A DNA stretch of 64,000 nucleotides, taken from CAYMUR01 sp964393615 (GTDB lineage Bacteria; Planctomycetota; Planctomycetia; Pirellulales; Pirellulaceae). This document shows, piece after piece, positions 44,826-53,643 of the stretch. Each line of letters opens with the position of its first letter. The stretch's first letter is position 1. Both the position numbers and the translations under genes were made by a program. The DNA lies in NCBI GenBank assembly GCA_964393615.1, contig CAYMUR010000005.1, positions 1 through 64,000 of the forward strand. The letters are read 5' to 3'. The notes beneath the pieces are model-generated. The model saw nothing but the letters and a program-made list of their open reading frames with translations, searched no databases and had not been told where the DNA came from.

Positions 44826-45338
44826 TTAGCTGGCATTACCATCATCATCCAGTGCCAAAGGGATGGTGATAGCTGCAGCAGCGATGGCGGCCAGAATCCA
44901 AGGATTTGCGAGGTTTTCACCAAGTCCGCGTACTGTGTGGATACCATCAATGACAAGTAGCCTATTTTTTGCTACCGGAGGCGCTGTACCAGACGACCAG
45001 GCTCGCACGGCACTGCTCCCATGTTCCGTCGTTATTTGGTAGACTCCTCCCCGCAGTTCATGAACGGTGAAAAAGCCTTGCTCATCGGTCGTAACGGTTG
45101 CCACCATTTGTTTACCGGATCGAATGGCGATGTTGTGTTCGCTGACCGGCTGACCTGATGTATCAACCATTTGTCCCATGAGGTTGCCGTCTTCGGTTAA
45201 GACAACGTCTGTTACCACCGGTCTTTCCGACAAAGTGGAGGGTGGGAATTTATCCGCTAGCACACTTTGGGGGATCAACATTCCCAGGCAGGCAAGACTC
45301 ACGGCCATTGTACTGATCCATCGTTTGCATTGCATCAT
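44826..45338 (-). CDS. TAPP-motif secreted tail-anchored protein, copy 3
   Basis: This 170-residue third paralogue starts with GGAG seven bases before ATG 45338. It has a signal peptide ending SVLA, a domain with LMGQMVDTSGQPVSEHNIAI and TTDEQGFFTVHELRGGVYQI, then VRAWSSGTAPPVAKNRLLVI and VRG. The hydrophobic helix ILAAIAAAAITIPLAL precedes an acidic DDDGNAS tail. The pattern Arg-x-Trp...TAPP-x-Ala...LLV...Arg-Gly is the same in all three proteins; outside it they are quite diverged. Confidence 0.8.
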   Translation of the reverse strand: MMQCKRWISTMAVSLACLGMLIPQSVLADKFPPSTLSERPVVTDVVLTEDGNLMGQMVDTSGQPVSEHNIAIRSGKQMVATVTTDEQGFFTVHELRGGVYQITTEHGSSAVRAWSSGTAPPVAKNRLLVIDGIHTVRGLGENLANPWILAAIAAAAITIPLALDDDGNAS

Positions 45339-45469
45339 TCTAAACTCCATCGCGAAGAATACGAAAAACGTAGTATTGACCACGCTTGCTATTGAGATCC
45401 AAAGTACAGAAAACACATGAATAACCATCGACGTACTCAAGAAGATTACCTGAGACTAAAAACTGTTAT

Positions 45470-45488
45470 TTTCCGAATATTTCGGAAA
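45470..45488. promoter_or_regulatory. 19-bp palindrome, candidate operator
   Basis: TTTCCGAA and TTCGGAAA form a perfect eight-base inverted repeat around TAT, about 130 bases upstream of TAPP copy 3 and between it and the protease gene. No T-run follows on either strand, which argues against a terminator. A dimeric regulator site controlling the export operon is possible but unproven. Confidence 0.35.
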
Positions 45489-45608
45489 TTACAATTCCTT
45501 TTCGTAGATAACCTATTTTGATGAGTGGGGATATTTCACCGGCCGAACAAATCGAAAAGGGACTCCCACTCGAAAATAGCGCGGACACATCAGTGAACCA
45601 GAACGTTT

Positions 45609-46427
45609 TTAACGCTGTATCCCGCGAACGTGGCGGAAATGTTGTCTGAATTTGTGCTCTAAATCTGGTACACGGTTTGCCAGGCGCTGGCTGAGTTTTC
45701 CGGGAGGTGTCAAACGGTCAATGTCGTTGAGAAATTTTTGCAACTCGTCTTTTGTTGCTGGCGAACCGTGTAACATGAAATGAACCCAGGCCCAGGCATA
45801 CCGGTAATCTCGGCCATCCATGTTTTCAAGCGATGAAAGACTTTCCAATTTGGTTAAACTTGGATGTTGTCTAAATAGTAAATTGCGACGCAGGGCTGAG
45901 CGATGAGGACTACTGTTCAGGCGATCTGGCATGGGCAACTCGAAGTATTCTGCGAGTCCTTCATCCAACCACAGGGGAACCATCGGTAATGCTGCGTGCA
46001 ATAGTGCATGCGTACATTCATGACGTAAGTCGGTTTGGAAATCACCACTGGCATAGGCAAATACCATCCCAGGGCCACGTCCTTTGATGAACAACGCACG
46101 GCGTTTGGGGACCTCTGGAAAATGTCGTCTCAAATATTGTTGGTACGTTGATTTTTTGGAAAACAGATAGAGATGAATTGTTTCTTTGGTACCGTCAACT
46201 CCAAGCTGTGATATGAGGTCTTGTTGCAAGTTTACTAAATCATGAAAAAGCGGCACAAAGGGATCTAAAGAAAAATCAGCATGGCACACGAAAGGCCCGA
46301 TTTGTTGTTGATCAGGCCATTCGGCAGTCAATAAAACATTGCCCGTTGTGACTACGATGCAGACAACACTGATTGTTGTCCAGGTGCGAACACGTGTTCC
46401 AATGAGTTGTATTTCATGTTGTATCAT
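45609..46427 (-). CDS. DUF1570-like HECTH zinc metalloprotease
   Basis: This 272-residue protein has an N-terminal hydrophobic segment (residues about 15-35), either a signal peptide or membrane anchor. It carries the gluzincin-type motif RHECTHALLHAAL (His136, Glu137, His140) and the third-ligand helix WLDEGLAEYFE (Glu156 or Glu160). The surroundings, including a preceding GMVFAYASGDFQTDLRHE strand, fit DUF1570 peptidases, which are common in planctomycetes. Its ATG overlaps the stop codon of the cpsB-like gene (ATGA), so the two are translationally coupled. Substrate is unknown; a role in maturing EPS or envelope proteins is inference. Confidence 0.82.
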   Translation of the reverse strand: MIQHEIQLIGTRVRTWTTISVVCIVVTTGNVLLTAEWPDQQQIGPFVCHADFSLDPFVPLFHDLVNLQQDLISQLGVDGTKETIHLYLFSKKSTYQQYLRRHFPEVPKRRALFIKGRGPGMVFAYASGDFQTDLRHECTHALLHAALPMVPLWLDEGLAEYFELPMPDRLNSSPHRSALRRNLLFRQHPSLTKLESLSSLENMDGRDYRYAWAWVHFMLHGSPATKDELQKFLNDIDRLTPPGKLSQRLANRVPDLEHKFRQHFRHVRGIQR

Positions 46428-47269
46428 CTTGGACTACCGAATGTGTATGCTCGACGGCGCTTTCGGTTCTGGCCGAACCAGCCCTCTCGGCGTTGTGGCT
46501 CTACGCTAGGTGTTCGTGCCTGCACGGTTTGACCCAAACAAATACGGGCTCCATTGTGTGAACACAAATTCCAACCCGTTTCTTCGTCACTTAGCTCGAC
46601 AATGCGCTGAAAGGGTTGACGCATTAACGGTCGTCGCGATTTGTGACCGTGAGCATCGGTGGCAACTAAGTGTACCAAGCCATGAGTGATCATCCACTCG
46701 GCAAATTCTTGGGACGATTTTCCAAAGTTTCCCATCAAACTTCCAGCAGTAATTTGCATTAAGCAACCTTTTTCGACGAGCGTTCCCACTGGCTCACGGT
46801 AGTGTAACAACCCTTGATTGCGTTCGGGGTGCGACAGAATTCCTGTTAACCCTATAGAGGATAACGCATCCAGGACAGGTTCCAGTGGAAAATAGATTTC
46901 ATGGGGAAGTTCCAGTAGGACATGTTTTCCCTGATCTGCCAGAGTCAGCACATTGCCGGAGAGGAGTTCTTCAATTAAAGATTCTTCGATACGCACATCG
47001 GCTCCAGGGTAGACGTGCAAGTCGATGTTTTCTTGATCCAGTCGCCGTTGTACTTCCTGGGTGCGTTGCCGGATTAATTCGCCATGATTTTGGCCATGGC
47101 TACCTAATTGATGGGGGGTCGCGATGATAGTACGGATAGATTCCCTAACCGCGATTCTTGCCATTTCCAACATCTGTTGCCAATTTTCTGCCCCGTCATC
47201 CAGGTCTGGCAGTAAATGGCAATGAATGTCTACAAAATCATTTGAATTACGGTCGTTGTGATGATCCAC
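46424..47269 (-). CDS. CpsB/CapC-family tyrosine phosphatase (PHP fold)
   Basis: This 281-residue metal-dependent phosphatase belongs to the family that dephosphorylates BY-kinases such as the Wzc-type protein in this locus, thereby controlling polymer export. PHP motifs are FVDIHCHLLPDLDDGAENW (residues about 12-30), TIIATPHQLG and ILSHPERNQGLL, with VHLVATDAHGHKSR supplying the last metal ligands. The C-terminus is basic and short. It is the first certain gene of a minus-strand transcription unit with the protease. The wzc gene lies five kilobases downstream on the same strand. Confidence 0.93.
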   Translation of the reverse strand: MDHHNDRNSNDFVDIHCHLLPDLDDGAENWQQMLEMARIAVRESIRTIIATPHQLGSHGQNHGELIRQRTQEVQRRLDQENIDLHVYPGADVRIEESLIEELLSGNVLTLADQGKHVLLELPHEIYFPLEPVLDALSSIGLTGILSHPERNQGLLHYREPVGTLVEKGCLMQITAGSLMGNFGKSSQEFAEWMITHGLVHLVATDAHGHKSRRPLMRQPFQRIVELSDEETGWNLCSHNGARICLGQTVQARTPSVEPQRREGWFGQNRKRRRAYTFGSPR

Positions 47270-47287
47270 CCGTATATCCCTTATGCA

Positions 47288-47527
47288 TTAAAAATCCTCG
47301 TCAAGCGGGGGAAGTATAGCGATCGCGAGGGGTTGGTCAACACGTTTCAGCGTCGGATAGTACCCGTTCTGTGATAGAGGGGCTAGTTGACCGACTGTGA
47401 GAAGCCGGTTATCGTAAATACCGTCTATTTGGGCCAAAGCACCCAGCCGGAACGTTTGTTCAGCTTGGATTGGGAATGAGTGACAGCCGTCCTGGAATTG
47501 GCAGGGCCTGTTGCTTGGAAAAGTCAT
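47288..47527 (-). CDS. Possible small gene ahead of the cpsB-like gene
   Basis: An open frame of 79 codons ends 18 bases before the cpsB-like start on the same strand. Its composition is protein-like (RLGALAQIDGIYDNRLL, RVDQPLAIAILPPLDEDF), but the start at 47527 has no ribosome-binding site and I recognise no family. If real it would be the first gene of the unit. The rest of the 515-base divergent region between 47270 and 47784 must hold promoters for both directions. Confidence 0.3.
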   Translation of the reverse strand: MTFPSNRPCQFQDGCHSFPIQAEQTFRLGALAQIDGIYDNRLLTVGQLAPLSQNGYYPTLKRVDQPLAIAILPPLDEDF

Positions 47528-47784
47528 GGATAGGCGAGTCTGTCGGGCTATTTCAGAAGATCCTATTGCGAGCTATCTGCTTATGTTCACGGCGTTTTCG
47601 TTGCAGTGGTGCAGCTGGTCAAGACAGGACTTTTGAAGAAAACGGCGAATTAAGTGTGTGTTTCGGAATGACTAGTCTAAATGGACTAAGTAACCGAGAT
47701 AAAAACAAATATTAGAGATTAGATCGTGCTGTGTGACCTGCATGGGACCACGCACTCGTATGGGCTTTTGAAGGCGCAATCCAA

Positions 47785-48792
47785 GTGACATATGCAGCTA
47801 TTGGGCCGACCGAAGTTTACTTGCCCGACACAGTAGAGACTAACGAACAGCTCCAGGCGGAATTTCCCAAATGGGATATGGAGTTGATTTATTCTAAGAC
47901 GGGCATTGCTCAACGTCATGTAGTCTCTCCCGACCAATGCGCGTCTGACCTGGGAGTTGCAGCTGCCCAGCGGTTGTTTGATCGACACCAGATTGATCCG
48001 ACAACGATAGATTTCTTGTTGTTCTGCACGCAAACACCAGATTATCCTTTGCCCACAACTGCTTGCTTGGTGCAAGATCGCCTGGGCATTCCGACGTCAG
48101 CTGGGGCTCTTGACTATAATCTTGGCTGTTCAGGATTTGTCTATGGGTTAGCGTTAGCCGATGGTTTAATCCGTGCCGAGTCAGCAAAGCGTGTGTTGTT
48201 AGTGACGGCAGAAACATATTCTAAATACATACACGCGTCCGATCGCAGTCTGCGAACTATTTTTGGTGACGGGGCCGCTGCCACTTTGATCGAAGCATCA
48301 GACGAACAGACAATCAATGCTTTTCGTTTTGGTACTGATGGTAGTGGCGCCGACACGTTGATCGTATCTCGCGGTGGAGCGCGGCCGGAAGGATCAGCCC
48401 ACAAGCCACGTCACCGACAGCGCTGGCCGAGTGACCTTTATATGGATGGTCCGAGTTTGTTGACATTCACGGTAGCACGTATTCCGGAATTAGTAGATGC
48501 CGTACTAGATTCAGCGGGGCTTGCACGGGATCAGGTTGATCTTTACCTGATGCATCAAGGAACACGTAAAATGCTGGAACAATTGCAAGAGTCGCTGGGT
48601 GTGGATGACCGACTTATGCCAATTGTATTGGAGCATTGCGGCAACACAGTTTCCTCGACGTTGCCGTTAGTGATTCATGAATTACGACAGCAAGGTAGAC
48701 TTAGGACCGGTATGCGGAGCTTGCTGATTGGCTTTGGTGTTGGCTGGTCGTGGGCGGGTTGTGTGTGGAGGAATACATGGGAGGATGCTTGA
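47785..48792 (+). CDS. 3-oxoacyl-ACP synthase III (FabH-like)
   Basis: This 335-residue thiolase-fold condensing enzyme starts fatty-acid or related acyl chains from acyl-CoA and malonyl-ACP. The catalytic triad is seen as Cys115 in YNLGCSGFVYGL, His257 in LYLMHQGTRKML and Asn287 in EHCGNTVSST. GDGAAATLIE is another family block. The start is GTG 47785, with an AAGG stretch ten bases upstream. The isolated position, not next to acpP or fabD, leaves open whether this is the housekeeping FabH or a paralogue for a special acyl product. Confidence 0.9.
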   Translation: MTYAAIGPTEVYLPDTVETNEQLQAEFPKWDMELIYSKTGIAQRHVVSPDQCASDLGVAAAQRLFDRHQIDPTTIDFLLFCTQTPDYPLPTTACLVQDRLGIPTSAGALDYNLGCSGFVYGLALADGLIRAESAKRVLLVTAETYSKYIHASDRSLRTIFGDGAAATLIEASDEQTINAFRFGTDGSGADTLIVSRGGARPEGSAHKPRHRQRWPSDLYMDGPSLLTFTVARIPELVDAVLDSAGLARDQVDLYLMHQGTRKMLEQLQESLGVDDRLMPIVLEHCGNTVSSTLPLVIHELRQQGRLRTGMRSLLIGFGVGWSWAGCVWRNTWEDA

Positions 48793-48873
48793 ATTGGTTG
48801 AAGGCCCAGGGATAGAATCAGTCAGGCATTGTAGTTCATTGGTGTTGGTAGCACGACTCGGAGAGAGTGTGGC

Positions 48874-49431
48874 ATGAGATCCTCTGCTGGTAACCTCTTA
48901 ATCGCTTCACCCTTTATGGGCGACGGAAATTTCAACAAGTCTGTCGTGTTGATCATTCAACACAATGCAGAAGGTGCATTCGGTTTGGTACTAAACCGCC
49001 CCACAAAATTTCACATGGCGGATGTGTGGGAAGGTCTCTCTCCTGATGAACCTTGTCCTTCGGACATCGTTATCCACTGTGGGGGGCCAGTAGAAGGACC
49101 TTTAATGGCGTTGCACACCAAGCGATCTTGTTCGGAGTATGGTGTTGTAGCTGGTGTTTACTTTGCTGTTTCGAAGGACAAGATTCAAGGACTGCTGACG
49201 GGCAATGGCTGTCCAGTACGCATCTTTAGTGGTTATTCCGGTTGGGAAGGGACACAGCTGGATGCAGAACTTGAGGAAGGTGCCTGGCTAACACATCCTG
49301 CGTCGCGCAATTTCGTATTTGCTGATGAAGAGGCAGACCTCTGGAAGCTCGTGGCTGAACAGGTGGCCAACGATGTTCTAATGCAAAAACTCAATATTAA
49401 AAACGTTCCACCAGATCCTTCGCTGAATTGA
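48874..49431 (+). CDS. YqgE/AlgH family protein (UPF0301)
   Basis: This 185-residue protein of poorly known function was named AlgH because of an early link to alginate regulation in Pseudomonas. Recognised from GNLLIASPFMGDGNFNKSVVLIIQHNAEGAFGLVLNRP at the N-terminus, HCGGPVEGPLMALH, and FSGYSGWEGTQLDAELEEGAWL. Length is normal. The start lies about 80 bases after the FabH-like gene, without overlap. Confidence 0.93.
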   Translation: MRSSAGNLLIASPFMGDGNFNKSVVLIIQHNAEGAFGLVLNRPTKFHMADVWEGLSPDEPCPSDIVIHCGGPVEGPLMALHTKRSCSEYGVVAGVYFAVSKDKIQGLLTGNGCPVRIFSGYSGWEGTQLDAELEEGAWLTHPASRNFVFADEEADLWKLVAEQVANDVLMQKLNIKNVPPDPSLN

Positions 49432-49580
49432 ACACGGGTGGTATTCGGTGGGGAATTTATTTTGGCTGCAGGGCTCCTGCTTGGCACGTAACGTATCTAT
49501 AACCTGTGAAGCTTGATATGATCAAAATCTTTATCGTTGTGGAATCGGGTTTATTGTGTTGTCTGCCCCTATGAAAAATT

Positions 49581-50255
49581 ATGCCTCAACGTGTAATCGC
49601 TACCGGTGATATTCACGGTTGTGCGGACGCACTGTACGCGCTACTTGAAATCGTTGATCCTACGGCAGATGATCTGGTTGTCACTTTGGGTGATTATGTT
49701 GATCGAGGGCCGAACACACGTGAAGTCATTGACCAGATATTGGATCTTAAAAAGCGGTGTCGTCTCATTTCTCTTGTTGGAAACCATGAACTGATGATGC
49801 TTGATGCAATTTCTTCTCCCAATAGCACGCAATTTGATTTTTGGTTGCACTGTGGGGGCGAAGAAACAATGGGCAGCTATGGTGGTGTTTCCGCAACGAT
49901 TCCGGAAGATCACCTCGTTTTTTTAAAATCATGTCAGCGGCATTATGAAATCGATACACATTTTTTTGTACATGCAAACTATTTGTACAATGTGCCATTG
50001 GATCAGCAACCTGACGATGTATTGTTCTGGCAGCATTTAAATAATGTTCCCTTGCCTCATATCTCAGGCAAAACTGCTGTCGTGGGACATACACCGCAAT
50101 TGACGGGTGAAATTCTCGATTTAGGGCATGTTCTGTGCATTGACACGTTTTGCTTTGGCAGTGGTTGGCTGACAGCCTACGATGTGTTGTCGGGAGAATT
50201 GTGGCAGGTCGACAAATCAGGTAATGTTCGACTTGATTCGCAATGGCACACCTGA
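49581..50255 (+). CDS. Calcineurin-like metallophosphoesterase (Ser/Thr protein phosphatase type)
   Basis: This 224-residue protein carries the three metallophosphatase blocks: ATGDIHGCADAL, TLGDYVDRGPNTREV and SLVGNHELMML, followed by VVGHTPQLTGEILDLG near the C-terminus. The order and spacing match PPP-type protein phosphatases and bis(5'-nucleosyl)-tetraphosphatases such as ApaH and PrpA. A protein substrate is likely but not certain. It stands alone on the plus strand with about 90 bases to the next gene. Confidence 0.9.
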   Translation: MPQRVIATGDIHGCADALYALLEIVDPTADDLVVTLGDYVDRGPNTREVIDQILDLKKRCRLISLVGNHELMMLDAISSPNSTQFDFWLHCGGEETMGSYGGVSATIPEDHLVFLKSCQRHYEIDTHFFVHANYLYNVPLDQQPDDVLFWQHLNNVPLPHISGKTAVVGHTPQLTGEILDLGHVLCIDTFCFGSGWLTAYDVLSGELWQVDKSGNVRLDSQWHT

Positions 50256-50342
50256 ACCAGTCGTATTCACTGTGGTCCTTTTGTGAAATACCGTTGTTCC
50301 ATCCCTTTTCATTCTTTCCGAAATAATTTGCAGGAATAACCC

Positions 50343-51476
50343 ATGCCTCCTCAACGCATTTTTCATTCTCCACCCCACTTGTCCGGTCGCGAACTGGAGT
50401 ATATCCAAGATGTGCTTGAATCCAACTGGGTTGCGCCGGTAGGTCCACACTTAGCTCGTTTTGAAGAAATGTTTTGCGAACGGATCGGTGTTCAACAGTC
50501 GCTGGCAGTGACAACTGGGACTGCTGCCCTCCACCTGGCTTTACGTCATCTACAGCTGAATCCTGGTGATGAAGTTGTCTGTTCTTCTTTTACTTTCTGT
50601 GCGTCTGCTAATCCGATTACGTATGAGCAAGCAGTTCCAGTGTTTATTGATTCTGACCGAATTGGATGGAACATGGATCCGAACTTACTGGACGAAGAGT
50701 TGGTCGATTGCGCCGCGCGGGGTAAATTGCCAAAAGCAGTCATCGTGGTAGATATTCTCGGGCAAAGTGCCGATTTGGAGCGAATCATTGAAATCACATC
50801 GCGATATGAGATTCCGGTTATCGAAGATGCTGCCGAGGCGCTCGGCGGTTGTTATCAGGGACGTTCCGTTGGCAAGGCAGGTTGGTGCAGCATCTTTTCA
50901 TTTAATGGTAATAAAATTATCACGACCAGTGGGGGAGGGATGCTTTGTTCGGACGATGAATCACTTATCGAGCGATCACGGTTTCTGGCAACCCAGGCCC
51001 GTGACCCGGCACCCTACTATGAACATTCCACGATTGGATTTAATTACCGATTAAGTAATCTACTGGCAGCAGTAGGAATCGCTCAATTGGAGGTGCTTGA
51101 CCAGCGTGTTGAGAGGAGGCAACAAATCTTTGAGTTTTACCGGGAGAAATTAGAGGAGCTACCTGGAATCCGAATGATGCCCCTAGCACCATACGCCGCC
51201 TCAAATTATTGGCTCTCGGTGATTCAGATCGACAAAGACTTGTTTGGAGTTTCGCCCGAAGACGTTCGTCAGGCCTTGGAAAAAGAGAACATTGAAACGA
51301 GACTTGTTTGGAAGCCTTTGCATTGCCAGCCCGTGTTCTCGGATTGTCGCTGTCGTGGCGGAGACGTTGCCGAGGAACTATTTAAAACGGGACTCTGTTT
51401 GCCGAGTGGGACCGCACTTAGGGAGGAAGATCTGGAACGGATTGTCCAGGCGATCCGAGGTTGTGGTAACGCCTGA
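50343..51476 (+). CDS. DegT/DnrJ/EryC1/StrS aminotransferase
   Basis: This 377-residue PLP-dependent sugar aminotransferase installs amino groups on nucleotide-linked 4-keto sugars. The PLP-binding lysine is Lys191 in SFNGNKIITTSGGGML; other family blocks are VTTGTAALHLALRHL, VVDILGQSADLERI, IEDAAEALGGCYQG and the C-terminal CLPSGTALREEDLERI. The start ATG 50343 is preceded by a CAGGAATAACCC stretch. It probably supplies amino sugars for the EPS or another surface glycan, although it lies three kilobases outside the main locus. Confidence 0.93.
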   Translation: MPPQRIFHSPPHLSGRELEYIQDVLESNWVAPVGPHLARFEEMFCERIGVQQSLAVTTGTAALHLALRHLQLNPGDEVVCSSFTFCASANPITYEQAVPVFIDSDRIGWNMDPNLLDEELVDCAARGKLPKAVIVVDILGQSADLERIIEITSRYEIPVIEDAAEALGGCYQGRSVGKAGWCSIFSFNGNKIITTSGGGMLCSDDESLIERSRFLATQARDPAPYYEHSTIGFNYRLSNLLAAVGIAQLEVLDQRVERRQQIFEFYREKLEELPGIRMMPLAPYAASNYWLSVIQIDKDLFGVSPEDVRQALEKENIETRLVWKPLHCQPVFSDCRCRGGDVAEELFKTGLCLPSGTALREEDLERIVQAIRGCGNA

Positions 51477-51560
51477 CAGAAATTCTTGCCGTAGCTGATT
51501 TGCTGTGAATTCAGCTGCAGAGAAACCTACGCGTGTGAGTATACGTTATGAACCGCAACA

Positions 51561-52025
51561 TCATGTTCTTGAGGCTATGATGTTCGCTTGTTGTGCTTGG
51601 AGCGTTGTTTGCAGCAGATGACGTACTGCAAAATCGATTAATCTGCGAACTGGCTTGCGACGAATCCGTACTTTTGCTTCTTCCGCAAAGCACCAGCGTC
51701 GGCGATGTGAATTATGGGACGATGTCCCGTCTTCGTCCTGGGCACTGACAAGAAATGCTGTGATATGTTGGGCTTCATCGACCTTGGAGGCTGAAAATTC
51801 ATCCAGTGGCGCAGCAACGGCAATTTCACAATTTAAACCTGCCATTTCCTGTGCGCGGTGCAATGCGGCCGAGTGTCGAGATTCACCCATTGAAATCCGG
51901 CCCCGCGGAAAGTCCCAACGGCTGTCACCATTGCGTGCGATGAGACAAAATTCAGGACGACCGTTTCGGAACCGATAGGGAACGGCACAAACCTGTTCTT
52001 CTAAATCACTGGAAGTATCATGCAT
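51561..52025 (-). CDS. Nudix hydrolase-like protein with degenerate Nudix box
   Basis: This 154-residue protein has the Nudix fold pattern: VCAVPYRFRNGRPEFCLIAR as the first strands, then WDFPRGRISMGESRHSAALHRAQEMAGLNCEI in place of the Nudix helix. The canonical GX5EX7REUXEEXGU is recognisable in spacing, but the RE pair reads HR and the EE pair reads EM, so most metal-binding residues are lost. Catalysis on nucleoside diphosphates is therefore doubtful; a binding or regulatory role is possible. The C-terminus is helical and basic. It lies convergent with the DegT gene. Confidence 0.8.
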   Translation of the reverse strand: MHDTSSDLEEQVCAVPYRFRNGRPEFCLIARNGDSRWDFPRGRISMGESRHSAALHRAQEMAGLNCEIAVAAPLDEFSASKVDEAQHITAFLVSAQDEDGTSSHNSHRRRWCFAEEAKVRIRRKPVRRLIDFAVRHLLQTTLQAQQANIIASRT

Positions 52026-52885
52026 CCCTATTTTTTACCCAGAAGCGCCTAGATTATCAAGTGTACCTAAACAGTGATTTGAATGTGTCAATGATTTTGG
52101 CCCCAACTCGATGAGAAATCATGGTTTGCGAGGGAATTTGTAGATAAGACCGTCTTACCTGCATCAGTTTTCACGGACTATTCTGAAGATGGCAAGATCA
52201 GATCAATACGAGCAGCGATTAGTCTAGAAGGCAGGTCGCAATATCCTTACTCACCAACACTTAAGCGTTTTGTTTTGAAAGTGATACTTTAAACTCTGAG
52301 GTCGATTTACAACAAACGGTAAGCAAGAGGGACAGGACACGTACAGCGTGCCAAAATAACACGTGCTGCTAACGGATGGTGATCTACTGCTGGTCTGTCG
52401 GATTTGCTGGCCTGTTGGATTTGATCGTCTCTGCGGACCTAAATTTATGTGCAGTAAGTTCATGCATCATCTTGGCCTGCTCGCAAACCGGCAGTGGAAT
52501 AGGTATCTTGTGATATAGATATATGAGGGTTGTTTTGGAGCCTGATCCCTTGGTGACGAAAGCGTGCTGGTGCTCTAACTCCAGGTCTCGTAAAAGTTAA
52601 GAAAAGAACTTACATTTCCCTGAAAAGTAGCCAAGATTCGGTCTGGAAGGCAGTGCCTTGGAATATGATGTAATTAGGAGGGTCGTCGGACGGTACGACA
52701 CCCTGAATAGCTTACTAGAACGCTTGGTTTTTCGTCTGCTATAATACGTGAAGGTTGGCTGAAACTTTGTCTGCTTGGCGCAAACCGGTTTGAGAGGTTA
52801 TTTGTCAAAGACAGGGTTGTCGACTGCCACAGGGGGCACCTGTACCGGTTATGGCAAGCGTCACTTTCATGAACGATGGTGTGGA
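52026..52885. other. Intergenic region between the Nudix and UVR-motif genes
   Basis: About 860 bases without a supportable gene. A minus-strand open frame at 52251-52463 lacks a ribosome-binding site and protein character. A TATAAT lies near 52740 but has no -35 hexamer at good distance. An upstream extension of the UVR gene's frame is open to 52775 but reads as non-protein. No RNA gene was recognised. Confidence 0.45.
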
Positions 52886-53629
52886 ATGGCATCCAGAAAG
52901 CACATCGACAATATTTTGCAGAAATGGTCGTTTGATCCGACACAGTTGAGTGTGCGCACTGTCAAAGGAGTAGATGACCGAGAAGTAATCCAGATGCGGA
53001 TTGATATGGGAATTTTACAACTGGAAATTGCGGGTCGACCGGACGGCAGCCGGCCAGAAGGCTTTGATACCTATCTCGATTTTCTCCAGTCCCAATCGTC
53101 AGAGCGCATCGGTTCGATCGAATTGGATGATGACCTTTGTGGTGAAATCGATCGTGAGTTTGTGCAATTTTATCATCGGCGAATTTGTTGGTTGACATTG
53201 CGTGAATTTGAGCGAGCGGTTCAAGATGCGGATCATACGCTAGCGCTCATGGATTTCTGCCGGGACCATTCTGACGACGAACAATGGACAATGTCTCATG
53301 AGCAGTACCGTCCCTTTGTGTTGTTTCATCGGACGCAAGCTGATGCGCTGGCAGTTTTGGAGAATGGAGGTCCCGAAGGTGCCATCGAAAAAATCAATGG
53401 TGGCATTGATCAGTTTCGAAATTTCTTTGCTAATTACGATGCGGAAGAACAATTTGAGGAAGACGATCTGGTACGACGTCTGATGGAATTGCGAGAATCC
53501 TTACGGGACCAGTTCAATGTCGGGAAAACGCTTGAAGAACAGTTGGCTGATGCTGTGGCCGGCGAGGAATATGAACTGGCGGCCGAGTTGCGTGACGCAT
53601 TGAATCGCCGTTCGAAAGATCACCACTGA
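52886..53629 (+). CDS. UvrB/UvrC-motif protein
   Basis: This 247-residue protein has an uncharacterised N-terminal domain (MASRKHIDNILQKWSF to about residue 70; a proteobacterial or domain match is not recognised), a helical middle, and a C-terminal UVR motif, LEEQLADAVAGEEYELAAELRDALNR. In UvrB and UvrC this helical hairpin mediates their contact; in other proteins, such as McsA, it mediates protein binding. So the role here may be protein interaction, not excision repair. ATG 52886 was chosen as the first plausible start. Confidence 0.8.
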   Translation: MASRKHIDNILQKWSFDPTQLSVRTVKGVDDREVIQMRIDMGILQLEIAGRPDGSRPEGFDTYLDFLQSQSSERIGSIELDDDLCGEIDREFVQFYHRRICWLTLREFERAVQDADHTLALMDFCRDHSDDEQWTMSHEQYRPFVLFHRTQADALAVLENGGPEGAIEKINGGIDQFRNFFANYDAEEQFEEDDLVRRLMELRESLRDQFNVGKTLEEQLADAVAGEEYELAAELRDALNRRSKDHH

Positions 53630-53643
53630 GCGTTAGTTTCGGT

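Noticed and set aside
18799..47269. Horizontally acquired island
   Set aside because: No integrase, transposase, tRNA-flanked boundary or clear composition break was seen; a variable EPS locus does not need an island.
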